64,000 nt of DNA from assembly GCF_042646385.1 (NCBI RefSeq), contig NZ_JBHRTO010000001.1, positions 2,170,001 to 2,234,000 of the forward strand. Reading direction: 5' to 3'. The notes below the pieces were generated by a model. It ran no database searches, had not been told where the DNA came from, and saw only the letters and a program-made list of their open reading frames with translations. The position numbers and the translations under genes are program-made. Origin of the DNA: Cypionkella sinensis. Lineage in GTDB: Bacteria > Pseudomonadota > Alphaproteobacteria > Rhodobacterales > Rhodobacteraceae. Below are positions 41,522 through 49,435 of this stretch, in pieces (position 1 is the first letter of the stretch; each line of letters begins with the position of its first letter).

Positions 41522-42079
41522 ATGCAGCTGACCGAAGATCCTTTGGCCACGTTGCTGAAGGCGGCAAATGCTGACGACAAGCAGGCCTACGCCCGGTTTC
41601 TGCACGCCGTTACACCGATTGTCCGGGGAATTGTGCGCGCACGCGGCCGCAATCTTCCCCCCGATCAACACGAGGATATTGTGCAGGACGTTTTGCTTGG
41701 CATCCATCTGAAGCGGCACACATGGGACGAAGCACACCCCCTGCGGCCATGGCTTTATGCGATCACCCGCTACAAGATCATCGACGCATACCGCAAACGC
41801 GGCGTAGCGATGCATCTGCCCATTGAAGATTATAGCGACGTCGTGCCCGCAGAGATGCAGACCGATGCGCTGGGCGCGCGCGATGACCGGGCAGAGGTTG
41901 ATCGTCTGTTGGGCCAGTTAGAGCCGCGCGCCGCAGAAGTGGTGCGAGCCGTCGTGCTGCGGGAAGAACCACAGGCTGAAGTTAGCGCTCGATTGCAGAT
42001 AAGCGCTGCCAATCTGCGCGTTACTTTGCACCGCGCGATGAAGCGGATGGCTGCACTTGGCCGCAAGGACCAATCATGA
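41522..42079 (+). CDS. sigF: ECF sigma factor, SigF (NrsF-associated) type
   Basis: A 185-residue extracytoplasmic-function sigma factor. Region 2 reads DIVQDVLLGIHLKRHTWDEAHPLRPWLYAI (diagnostic parts DIVQDVLLGIH and RPWLYAITRYKIIDAYRKR), region 4 reads EVSARLQISAANLRVTLHRAM. The following gene encodes a DUF1109 protein, the anti-sigma NrsF, overlapping by ATGA. In Caulobacter and Azospira such pairs respond to redox or chlorine stress. A candidate own promoter precedes it. It is divergent from msrB. Confidence 0.92.
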   Translation: MQLTEDPLATLLKAANADDKQAYARFLHAVTPIVRGIVRARGRNLPPDQHEDIVQDVLLGIHLKRHTWDEAHPLRPWLYAITRYKIIDAYRKRGVAMHLPIEDYSDVVPAEMQTDALGARDDRAEVDRLLGQLEPRAAEVVRAVVLREEPQAEVSARLQISAANLRVTLHRAMKRMAALGRKDQS

Positions 42080-42714
42080 TGCGCACCGACGATTTGATCG
42101 CCCGTTTGGCGGGTGAAGCTGCATCCCAGCCCTTTAGCCGTGGGCTGCTTGGCGCGATGATGGCTGTGTCGATCATTGTGCCCATTGCTGCGTTCTTGTC
42201 GGTACTAGGCACGCGGCCCGGATTGCTGCAAGCCTGGTCGAATCCGGTTGTGCCATTCAAGACGCTACTGCCATTGATCACTTGCGCCTTGTCGATGACG
42301 CTTGTGTTGCGGCTGACTAGGCCGGAAGCTCGGGCGGGGGTTGTTGTTTGGGCCTACGCCCTGCCCTTGGTTTCGGCAGTTGTCCTGTGGGGCGGGGCTT
42401 TTGCCATGCGCCCGCCCCCTGCCCGCTTTGCCGAAGTTGGGGTGTTTTCGCTGGCCGAGTGTCTGGGCTCTATCCTGGTTTTGGCTATTGTTCCGGTGGC
42501 CGCGATGCTGCGCATGGCGCGGCGCGGGGCGACCACCTCGCCCGCGTTAACCGCTGCACTGATCGGGCTGACCGCGGCGACTGGTGTGACCACCGGGTAT
42601 TCTCTGTTCTGCACCCGCGACAACCCGCTGTTCTTCGTAACCTGGTATGGCGTTGCGATTGTGATTGTCACTGCAGTTAGCGCGCTGGTGGGACGTCGTC
42701 TGCTACATTGGTAG
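42076..42714 (+). CDS. nrsF: membrane anti-sigma factor NrsF (DUF1109)
   Basis: A 212-residue inner-membrane protein with six predicted helices. The N-terminus MRTDDLIARLAGEAASQPF and the pattern FSRGLLGAMMAVSIIVPIAAF, the middle VLWGGAFAMRPPP and the late CTRDNPLFFVTWYGVAI are typical of DUF1109/NrsF. A single conserved cysteine is seen in FCTRDNPLF; redox-active cysteines are suspected to trigger release of the sigma factor in relatives. The stop region overlaps the opposite-strand flavoprotein gene by 38 bp. Confidence 0.9.
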   Translation: MMRTDDLIARLAGEAASQPFSRGLLGAMMAVSIIVPIAAFLSVLGTRPGLLQAWSNPVVPFKTLLPLITCALSMTLVLRLTRPEARAGVVVWAYALPLVSAVVLWGGAFAMRPPPARFAEVGVFSLAECLGSILVLAIVPVAAMLRMARRGATTSPALTAALIGLTAATGVTTGYSLFCTRDNPLFFVTWYGVAIVIVTAVSALVGRRLLHW

Positions 42715-43342
42715 GTGGCTCTTGCTGCGCACGAAGGGTCGCAAGCTCGGCTTCCAGCGCCAGAATTTTTGCGTCTCGGGCGGCAAGAACTTCTGCGACA
42801 TCAGATGCTTCGAAACGCTGCGGAATGTGTTGAGGGCAATTCACATCCCATGCCGCGACCTTGAACAAGATCACCTGTTCTGGGCGCGCTTTGTAGCCTT
42901 CAGGCATCAAGGCGGCGACCAAATCGGCGTCGCCCTCTACCACTTGTGCGGTTCCCCAGATCTTGATGCGGCGGCGCTGCGCATAGTCGATCAGAAACAA
43001 TTGCGCTTTGGGATTTTCGGACAAATTGCCCATTGTGATGTATTGCCGATTGCCGGTGAAATCCACAAAGGCCAACGTCTGAGCGTCAAGCACCCGCAGA
43101 AATCCAGCCGGGCCACCGCGGTGCTGGATGTAGGGCTGACCGTCGGCACTGGCAGTGGCCAGAAACAAGCTTGTCTGTGCTGAGATAAAATCGAGCAGCG
43201 CTTCCGTGATTTCATGCTCCCACGCACCTGCATCTTCCTGCTGCGCATAAGCCCTGCGCGAGCCTTTGCGGGTTTCCCTGTCGCCAAGGCACTTGTTGCC
43301 TGATCCACTCTTCTGCGCCGCCCAATTCCGAGCGGCGCACAC
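42677..43342 (-). CDS. pyridoxamine 5'-phosphate oxidase-family flavoprotein
   Basis: A protein of up to 221 residues with the split-barrel FMN-binding fold: SLFLATASADGQPYIQHRGG, FVDFTGNRQYITMGNL, AQLFLIDYAQRRRIKIWGTA, and a C-terminal coiled coil (AARDAKILALEAELATLRAQ). This subgroup (TIGR04025-like) has unknown substrates. The start is uncertain: GTG 43342 leaves 25 residues before the family usually begins (RKGSRRAYAQ). It overlaps nrsF convergently and its start lies 15 bp from a divergent gene. Confidence 0.78.
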   Translation of the reverse strand: MCAARNWAAQKSGSGNKCLGDRETRKGSRRAYAQQEDAGAWEHEITEALLDFISAQTSLFLATASADGQPYIQHRGGPAGFLRVLDAQTLAFVDFTGNRQYITMGNLSENPKAQLFLIDYAQRRRIKIWGTAQVVEGDADLVAALMPEGYKARPEQVILFKVAAWDVNCPQHIPQRFEASDVAEVLAARDAKILALEAELATLRAQQEPPTNVADDVPPAR

Positions 43343-43357
43343 ACCCGGAGAATGCCG

Positions 43358-43822
43358 ATGTCACGCCCACCCCTGCCACCGTTTACCTTGGAAACCGCCG
43401 CGCAAAAGGCCCGCATGGCCGAAGATGCATGGAACTCGCGCGACCCGGCCCGCGTCGCTTTGGCCTATACCGAGGACAGCCGCTGGCGCAATCGCGCTCA
43501 ATTCCTCACAGGGCGCAGCGAGATCGTGGCATTCCTTACCCGCAAGTGGGAACGCGAGTTAGACTACCGCCTGATCAAAGAGGTCTGGGGCACCTTGGGC
43601 AACCGGGTTGCGGTGCGGTTCGCCTATGAATGGCGCGACATGACGGGCGCGTGGTTTCGCGGCTACGGAAACGAAAACTGGCAGTTCGACGCCGACGGGC
43701 TGATGCAACAGCGTCACGCCAGCATCAATGATCTGGCAATCGCCGAAACTGAGAGAAAATTTCATTGGCCGTTGGGGCGCAGGCCCGACGATCACCCCGG
43801 CCTTAGTGACCTTGGACTATGA
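43358..43822 (+). CDS. DUF1348 (NTF2-like) protein
   Basis: A 154-residue protein of the DUF1348 family: PFTLETAAQKARMAEDAWNS, PARVALAYTEDSRWRNRAQF, FLTRKWERELDYRLIKEVWG, and NENWQFDADGLMQQRHASIND. The fold is NTF2-like, role unknown. ATG 43358 has GGAG at a good 7-nt distance; ATG 43352 is too close to it. The 3' end overlaps the AhpD-like gene tail-to-tail by 31 bp. Confidence 0.85.
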   Translation: MSRPPLPPFTLETAAQKARMAEDAWNSRDPARVALAYTEDSRWRNRAQFLTGRSEIVAFLTRKWERELDYRLIKEVWGTLGNRVAVRFAYEWRDMTGAWFRGYGNENWQFDADGLMQQRHASINDLAIAETERKFHWPLGRRPDDHPGLSDLGL

Positions 43823-44403
43823 AGGGATAGCAGATGATTTGCTCCAGCGACGTGGCGTTCTCTCCCGCAGTTAAGGTCGCACAAATCAATCACGGTCTGC
43901 GCGACCTCGTTGATATAGTTCGTCCAGGTGTTCAGCGCGATATGCAGCACTATCTCAACCACTTGGCCGTCATCATAGCCCGCCATCTTCACCGCGCGCA
44001 GGTCCTCGTCGCTGACATGGCCGCGCGCCTTGGTCACAAGGGCTGCAAACCGCACGGCAGCATCGGCCTTGGGATCGTTGGAATGGCCTCTCCGGTTGGC
44101 AAGGATTTCGGCTTCGTCCAGCTTGGCAAGGTTCTTGCCAAGATAGCTGTGCGCCGACAGGCAGTAATTGCATCCGTTGATCTCGGCCACGGCAAGGGCG
44201 ATGCGTTCGCGGGTGGCGGCGGGCAGACTGCCCTTGCCCAAAGCGCCCGACAGGCCAAGGTAGCCTTCAAGCGCAGCCGGACTGTTGGCAACGGTGCGGA
44301 ACAGGTTTGGCACAACGCCAAGCTGCTTTTTCACGGCGTCCAGCAAAGGCTGCGCGGCCAGCGGGGCGTCGGTGATGGTGGCGGGGGTGGCGATACGGGT
44401 CAT
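43792..44403 (-). CDS. AhpD/carboxymuconolactone decarboxylase-like protein
   Basis: A 204-residue protein with an AhpD-like core: AVAEINGCNYCLSAHSYLG with C78, C81 and H85 from this start, the redox-active CxxC motif of alkylhydroperoxidases. It probably acts as a peroxidase or reductant partner. AGGAG lies 7 nt before ATG 44403. The gene is divergent from a broken LysR gene with a shared operator region, which is the usual layout of such LysR-target pairs. Confidence 0.85.
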   Translation of the reverse strand: MTRIATPATITDAPLAAQPLLDAVKKQLGVVPNLFRTVANSPAALEGYLGLSGALGKGSLPAATRERIALAVAEINGCNYCLSAHSYLGKNLAKLDEAEILANRRGHSNDPKADAAVRFAALVTKARGHVSDEDLRAVKMAGYDDGQVVEIVLHIALNTWTNYINEVAQTVIDLCDLNCGRERHVAGANHLLSLHSPRSLRPG

Positions 44404-44473
44404 TATGGTCTCCTCGGTTGATCGAGCCGATATGGCCCGCTGCAAGGGAACTACGCCCTTTCAATATCGGGGA

Positions 44474-44497
44474 ATATTCGGCATATTCGGCGAATAT
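44474..44497. promoter_or_regulatory. operator region between ahpD-like and lysR genes
   Basis: Tandem ATATTCGGC copies (44474-44482 and 44483-44491) followed by GAATAT, so that ATATTCG-G-CGAATAT (44483-44497) is a perfect palindrome of the T-N11-A LysR type. An ATATCGG copy precedes it. It lies midway between the divergent starts, as expected for an autoregulated LysR site. Confidence 0.7.
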
Positions 44498-44523
44498 ATT
44501 TCCATTTATCGGAAGGATGTGCC

Positions 44524-45435
44524 GTGGATCGGCTGGACGCGATGCAGGTGCTGACGCAGGTGGTCTAGCTGGGCAATCTTTCGGCGGCGGGGCGCAAATT
44601 GGGCGTGCCGCTGACCACGATAAGCCGCAAGATATCCGACCTGGAAAACCATCTTGGTGCGCGGCTCCTGCAACGCTCGAACCGTAGCGTGACGCTGACC
44701 GAAGCCGGGCAATCCTATGTTGTTGCCTGCCAACGTATCCTGCGCGATGTGGCCGAGGCCGAGCTTGCTGCCGCTGGCCAGTTCACATCAGCGCGCGGCG
44801 AGCTGACGCTGACTGCCCCTGTGGTATTTGGCCGATTGCACGTGCTGCCCGTTGTGACAGCATTTCTGCAAACCTACCCAGAGATCGACATCAAGCTGAC
44901 GCTGGCAGACCGATTGCTGCATCTACAGGATGATCACGTTGATGTTGCCATCCGGATCGGGACATTGCCAGACAGCCGTTTGCGTGCCATCCGGCTGGGC
45001 GAGGTGCAGCGCTTGGTTTGCGCCAGCCCGGCCTATCTGGCCACAAATGCCGCGCTTGTCGCCCCCGACGATCTGTCACAGCACCGCTGTATCAGCTTTA
45101 GCGGGCTGGGCCAGCCCGACCGATGGGCGTTTCAAATCCATGGCATTGAAAAATCTGTGCAGGTCCAATCGCGCTTGTCGGTCAACACAGCCGAGGCAGC
45201 CATTGATGCCGCTGTTGCAGGTCTGGGGCTGACGCAAGTGCTCTCCTATCAGATCGCCGCTCCACGCAATGCAGGGCAGTTGCATACCGTCTTGGACACG
45301 CACGCTCCGCCCGCCATCCCCGTCAGCATGGTCTATGACGCGCAAGGCGCTTTACCCTTGAAGTTGCGCGCCTTTCTTGATTTTGGCGCACCGCGGATCA
45401 GAGAAAGCTTGCGGAGCAGGCGATGGGAAGCATGA
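44524..45435 (+). pseudogene. LysR-family regulator interrupted by an in-frame TAG
   Basis: From GTG 44524 the frame reads VDRLDAMQVLTQVV, then TAG (44566-44568), then LGNLSAAGRKLGVPLTTISR and a full LysR protein to 45435. Relatives have Glu at this position (GTCGAG-type), so one G to T change explains the stop. The rest is intact: RLLQRSNRSVTLTEAGQSYV, RLHVLPVVTAFLQTYPEIDI and the ligand domain. Restart at TTG 44599 would delete the first helices of the DNA-binding domain. Either a recent pseudogene or a sequencing error. Confidence 0.8.
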
Positions 45436-45676
45436 ACAACGGACGGCGCGATAGCGCTCAATGGCTATCCAACAGATGCTGCCACCATTGCAGTTTCGCG
45501 CCGTGAACTTCGCAGCGGCTCGCAGGGCTTGAACACCCGACGGGGTGCAGCCACACGCAGCACGATTTTGCCACGGTGCTAACTTCGCGCGCACGACTTG
45601 ATCTTGCACGGTTTGCCATATCTGTGGTGATCTCTGGCATGCTGCGACAGGTAGCAATTTTCGGATAGGATGATCC

Positions 45677-46399
45677 ATGACAAGAATAGCCGTCGTGACC
45701 GGTGCTGCGGGAGGACTGGGCCGCGCTATCAGCGCCAAGCTGTTGGCAGATGGGCTGCATGTGATCGGGCTGGATATTGATGAGGCGGGCCTGGCCAGCA
45801 TGGCGCAGGCCGGTTTTACTGGGCATGTGACGGACCTCAGCGATGCCTCGGCAATCACTGACATATTCACTGTAATCGCGCGTGATCGCGGCGGCATTGA
45901 TGCTTTGGTGAACAACGCCGGCACATGCTTTATGTCAGACTTTCCTGACATCCCGGCACAAGAGCTGGATCGGCAAATGGCAATCAACTTCTCGGGCGCG
46001 TTTCATTGCAGCCAAGCCGCAATCAAGCTGATGTCAGGCCGTGCGGGCGTGCGAAAGATCGTCAATATATCGTCGAATGGCGCTTACAACTTCGATGTGT
46101 TCGATCCGCCGCATTACCGCGCGTCAAAGGCCGCGCTTGACACGCTGACCAAGGATTTGGCACGCCGCTACGCGCGCGACAAGATTGCCGTCAACTCCCT
46201 TGCCCCAGCGATGACTGAAACGCCGCTGTTCAAGGTGTTGACCGATGATGTCCTCGCCCGCGCCATCGCCGCCATGCCGCATGGCCATGCGATGCAGCCC
46301 AGCGAGGTGGCCGCTTGGGTCGGCTTCCTGATTTCGGCCGCTGGGGATATTTGCAGCGGCAATGTGATCATCCTCAATCAAGGGCGCGATGTAAGATGA
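45677..46399 (+). CDS. short-chain dehydrogenase/reductase
   Basis: A 240-residue SDR oxidoreductase using NAD(P). Rossmann loop AVVTGAAGGLGRAISAKL with TGxxxGxG, NNAG in ALVNNAGTCFM, Ser in NISSNGAYNF, and YxxxK in PPHYRASKAALDTL complete the classical SDR set. The Tyr-Lys catalytic pair is present. AGGA lies before the ATG. The substrate is unknown. The 241-bp gap upstream shows no gene. It converges on the lactonase-like gene with 6 bp between stops. Confidence 0.88.
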   Translation: MTRIAVVTGAAGGLGRAISAKLLADGLHVIGLDIDEAGLASMAQAGFTGHVTDLSDASAITDIFTVIARDRGGIDALVNNAGTCFMSDFPDIPAQELDRQMAINFSGAFHCSQAAIKLMSGRAGVRKIVNISSNGAYNFDVFDPPHYRASKAALDTLTKDLARRYARDKIAVNSLAPAMTETPLFKVLTDDVLARAIAAMPHGHAMQPSEVAAWVGFLISAAGDICSGNVIILNQGRDVR

Positions 46400-46405
46400 T
46401 CGGGG

Positions 46406-47164
46406 TCAGGTAAACCATTCGGGAGCCTTGCGCAGCACCGGCCATTGCTGCGGGCTGTGGCCAAATATCACTTCGGCCCCCTTGGCGCGGGCAAGTTCCA
46501 TCAGCCGCGCACCGTGGTGGATCGCCAGAGGCACATCCCACGACCCCGCGAACCCCTCGTCGATCTCACTGGCGCGGCTGATCGCATCCGAGGTCAGCAG
46601 CATCCAACCGGTCTGCGGCAAGGCAATCATGAACGCGAGTTGGCCCGGCGCGTGGCCGGGGCAGAGCAACACGTCAAACCCCTCGCCCAAGCTGAAATCC
46701 TGTGTCACCAGATGATAGTCGCGGTCCGGCCACTCCATCGCCTGTTTACCTGACCAATACATCGGGCGCGGCAAATCGCGCTCGGCCTTGGCGATCAAGA
46801 TCGGTACACCGGGGAAGCCGTCCATATGGCCGACATGATCAATATGGGTGTGGCTTTGGATCATCAGCGTTACATCCGCCTTGCGTAGGCCCAGTTCGGC
46901 AAGCTGCGCCTCGGGGGTGTTTTCTGGCGTGATCTGAAGCACCCGACCAAAGCTGCCTAAGGCATCTTCCGCGGTCGCAGCTTCGGCATCCACAGTGTAT
47001 TTTACCGGAAATCCCGTGTCGATCAGCACCACTTCGCCCGCATCGGTCTGCACTGCAAAGCCGCAAATGCCGATCGTGCGCGGGCCGGAATGCACCTCGA
47101 ACAGCCCGTAATCCAAGACTGCCAGCCGAATGGGTTTCCCCTTTAGCCTTATCTGTTCCATCAT
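46406..47164 (-). CDS. metallo-beta-lactamase-fold hydrolase, N-acyl homoserine lactonase-like
   Basis: A 252-residue hydrolase with the di-zinc motif SHTHIDHVGHMDG (H105, H107, D109, H110), a second-site His in CPGHAPGQLAF, Asp in LTSDAI and the final His in IFGHSPQQWP. The arrangement with VLIDTGFP at the N-terminus follows AttM/AiiA-type quorum-quenching lactonases, though other lactones may be substrates. No LuxI/LuxR gene is present in the window. It is divergent from the aminotransferase with 17 bp between starts. Confidence 0.82.
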   Translation of the reverse strand: MMEQIRLKGKPIRLAVLDYGLFEVHSGPRTIGICGFAVQTDAGEVVLIDTGFPVKYTVDAEAATAEDALGSFGRVLQITPENTPEAQLAELGLRKADVTLMIQSHTHIDHVGHMDGFPGVPILIAKAERDLPRPMYWSGKQAMEWPDRDYHLVTQDFSLGEGFDVLLCPGHAPGQLAFMIALPQTGWMLLTSDAISRASEIDEGFAGSWDVPLAIHHGARLMELARAKGAEVIFGHSPQQWPVLRKAPEWFT

Positions 47165-47181
47165 AGGATACCCCCCGGCAG

Positions 47182-48333
47182 ATGAAGCGGAGAGCCTGCT
47201 TGAAAGTCAAGATACACACCCTGTTCCAATACTTGCTGGAAACCACCGAAGCCGCACCCGAGGCCATCGTCGGCTTTTCGCTGTCGGGTTCGCCAAAGTT
47301 GGGCGATTATCTGGATGATCTTGACCCAAACCAGTCGCTTGACTGGAACGGCCGCGATTTTCGCGGTTTGCCGGACCTGCGGGAACACGTTCTGGCTCAG
47401 GCTCGGCTGACCGACATCTGCACGCCCGCCGATGTGCTGATCACCGCCGGTGCCGCCGAAGCGAACTATCTTGCGATCATACAGCTTCTGCAACCCGGCG
47501 AGCGGATCGTGATCGAAACCCCCGGCTGGCCGCAGGCCGAAGTTTTGGCGAAAGCCAAAGGCGCCGAGATCGTCAAAGTGGCGCGATCCGAAGCCGAAGG
47601 CTGGCGCTTGCCGCTGGATCAGCTAGCGGCAGCGGTCACACCCGGCACCCGGATGATCTTTCTGACCAACCCGAACAACCCGACCGGCGATCTAATGAGC
47701 GCCGCCGATCTTGCCGAGGTTGTCGCCATCGCTGATCGAGTCGGGGCATGGTTGCTGGTGGATGAGGTTTACGCCGGGCTGGAATGGCGCGGCCCTCGTG
47801 CGCCGTCGGTCGCAGGGCTGTATGCGCGCGGCATCACAACAGGATCAGTCAGCAAGGCGCTGGGCTTGCAAGGTTTGCGCACCGGTTGGCTGATCTGCCG
47901 CGATGCCACTCTCATGCGTGACGCACTTGTCCTACGCGAAAACTCCAGCGAAATCATGAACATCATGGGCGAGGTGATTGCCGAGATCGCCATGCGGCCC
48001 GCGCGCTACCAAGCTGCGCTTCAGCGTGCGCGGACGGAAGGAGCCGCCAATCTGGCGCAGATGACCGCCTGGGTCACGGCCGAGCCAAATCTGTCGTGGG
48101 TGGAGCCCAAAGCCGGCCTGATCGGGCTCGCGCGCCTGCCCGATGGCGTTGACAGCGACGCTTTCGCACGGTTTCTGCTGGCCGCTCCCTATCGAACATT
48201 CCTGTTGCCGGGCAGTGCCTATGACCTGCCACAGCACATCCGGCTGGGGGTTGGCGGTGGTGCCGCAGTGCGGCTGCAAGACGGGCTGGACCGCCTGTCA
48301 CAAGCGCTGCACGACTGGCCGGTTGATTACTAG
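47182..48333 (+). CDS. PLP-dependent aminotransferase, class I/II
   Basis: A 383-residue fold-type I aminotransferase. It has FLTNPNNPTGDLMSAADL for the PLP ring, LLVDEVYAGLEW with the Asp binding the pyridine nitrogen, and the Schiff-base K225 in TGSVSKALGLQGLRTGW with the downstream Arg. The substrate is not predictable. Start ATG 47182 is taken; TTG 47200, with GGAG 7 nt before it, is a good alternative. It is divergent from the lactonase-like gene. Confidence 0.85.
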   Translation: MKRRACLKVKIHTLFQYLLETTEAAPEAIVGFSLSGSPKLGDYLDDLDPNQSLDWNGRDFRGLPDLREHVLAQARLTDICTPADVLITAGAAEANYLAIIQLLQPGERIVIETPGWPQAEVLAKAKGAEIVKVARSEAEGWRLPLDQLAAAVTPGTRMIFLTNPNNPTGDLMSAADLAEVVAIADRVGAWLLVDEVYAGLEWRGPRAPSVAGLYARGITTGSVSKALGLQGLRTGWLICRDATLMRDALVLRENSSEIMNIMGEVIAEIAMRPARYQAALQRARTEGAANLAQMTAWVTAEPNLSWVEPKAGLIGLARLPDGVDSDAFARFLLAAPYRTFLLPGSAYDLPQHIRLGVGGGAAVRLQDGLDRLSQALHDWPVDY

Positions 48334-48409
48334 GGCGCAACCTGACTGACGGCTTCCCACATACACAGAAGACGAAGCGCGAAGGAGAGCCCGGTCAATT
48401 CTTCAGCAG

Positions 48410-49030
48410 ATGTTTGAGGGCATCGACCCTCGCAACGTGAAGCGGGAAGACGAAGCTATGTCCGTAACGCTGCGGCAGGTGGCGAACGCTTATTTCGCCC
48501 GCCCCGGCATGTTGAAGGAAAGCACGCGTCGGGAAATGGATCGCCATATCGAACAGGTTTTCGAGAAGTGGAAGGACCGCCCAATCGCATCACTCACGGA
48601 GAAGGAATGCCGTAAACGGTTCCAAGAAATGGCGACTAAGGGGCTTCGCGGCAAGGGACCAGCACCCGTGCAAGCTACCATCGCGTTCACCACACTCCGC
48701 ACTCTTTGCAACTGGGCAGGCAATGAGTATCGGAAGCAAGACAGCTCACCTATCATTGCGGTGAATCCCGTCGCCAATCTAAAAGCAGACATGAAGCGAC
48801 ATGCAGGGGAACCGAAAGATCGGCGTGTGGAGCTGGAGCACATTGGCATCTTTTGGAATTGGCTCCAAGAAACACGTGGCAAGACGAATGAGCGGTTGGC
48901 GCGGGCGGGGTTGTGCGGTTGCGAATCTGTGATCGCTGCAAGATGCGGATCGAATAACGAAACCCCTCGCGAGTGTCCCATGCACGCACCGAGGGTCCGG
49001 GCTAGTGCCTTCAGCGCCCGGCGGAGATAG
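48410..49030 (+). pseudogene. tyrosine recombinase (phage integrase) N-terminal fragment
   Basis: About 160 residues look like the SAM-like core-binding domain of a tyrosine integrase: TLRQVANAYFARPGMLKEST, MDRHIEQVFEKWKDRPIASL, RLFQEMATKGLRGKGP-like and IAFTTLRTLCNWAGNEYRKQ. No catalytic Arg-His-Arg-Tyr domain follows; after LEHIGIFWNWLQE the frame runs into unrelated sequence. It lies 220 bp from tRNA-Arg on the opposite strand, a common integration site. It is a decayed prophage or island integrase. Confidence 0.7.
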
Positions 49031-49103
49031 GAAACCGAGCCTTCGTGACAAACATCGGACCCAGCAGCGGGGTTGGCTACTCTTTGCCGATCTGACGCTG
49101 TAG

Positions 49104-49133
49104 CACCCTCTGCCACAAGGCAGGGGGTGTTTG
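49104..49133 (+). terminator. terminator-like hairpin after the integrase fragment
   Basis: CACCCTCTGCC-acaa-GGCAGGGGGTG, 11 bp with one T-G pair, followed by TTTGCTTG. The rest of 49031-49248 contains a GCTAGC-atagc-GCTAGC repeat (about 49166-49182) and no supported gene. Confidence 0.65.
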
Positions 49134-49248
49134 CTTGATCGGGATTCGGATGGGGGTGGGCGAGGCTAGCATAGCGCTAGCATGAAATAAAAACCACAAT
49201 GCAGACGCTCATCGCGCGCCGCTAACCCATTGTTTTTATTAGGAAAAG

Positions 49249-49325
49249 TGGTGGACCCAGAGCGATTCGAACGCCCGACCCTCAGATTCGTAGTCTGATG
49301 CTCTATCCAGCTGAGCTATGGATCC
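49249..49325 (-). tRNA. tRNA-Arg (anticodon ACG)
   Basis: A complete cloverleaf on the minus strand: acceptor GGATCCA/TGGGTCC with one T-G pair, D arm GCTC..GAGC, anticodon stem TCAGA/TCTGA with loop CTACGAA, T arm GGGCG-TTCGAAT-CGCTC, discriminator A, and an encoded CCA. ACG is read as arginine (wobble to CGU/CGC/CGA after A-to-I editing). Confidence 0.95.
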
Positions 49326-49435
49326 ACTCTTGCGGCTGCATTTAGCTGCCCCTGCCGGGCATTGCAAGGGCGAATACGCTGCGAAATGCAACTTGCTGCG
49401 CAAAGTTCACGGCAAGCCCTGAACTCCCTGCGTAA

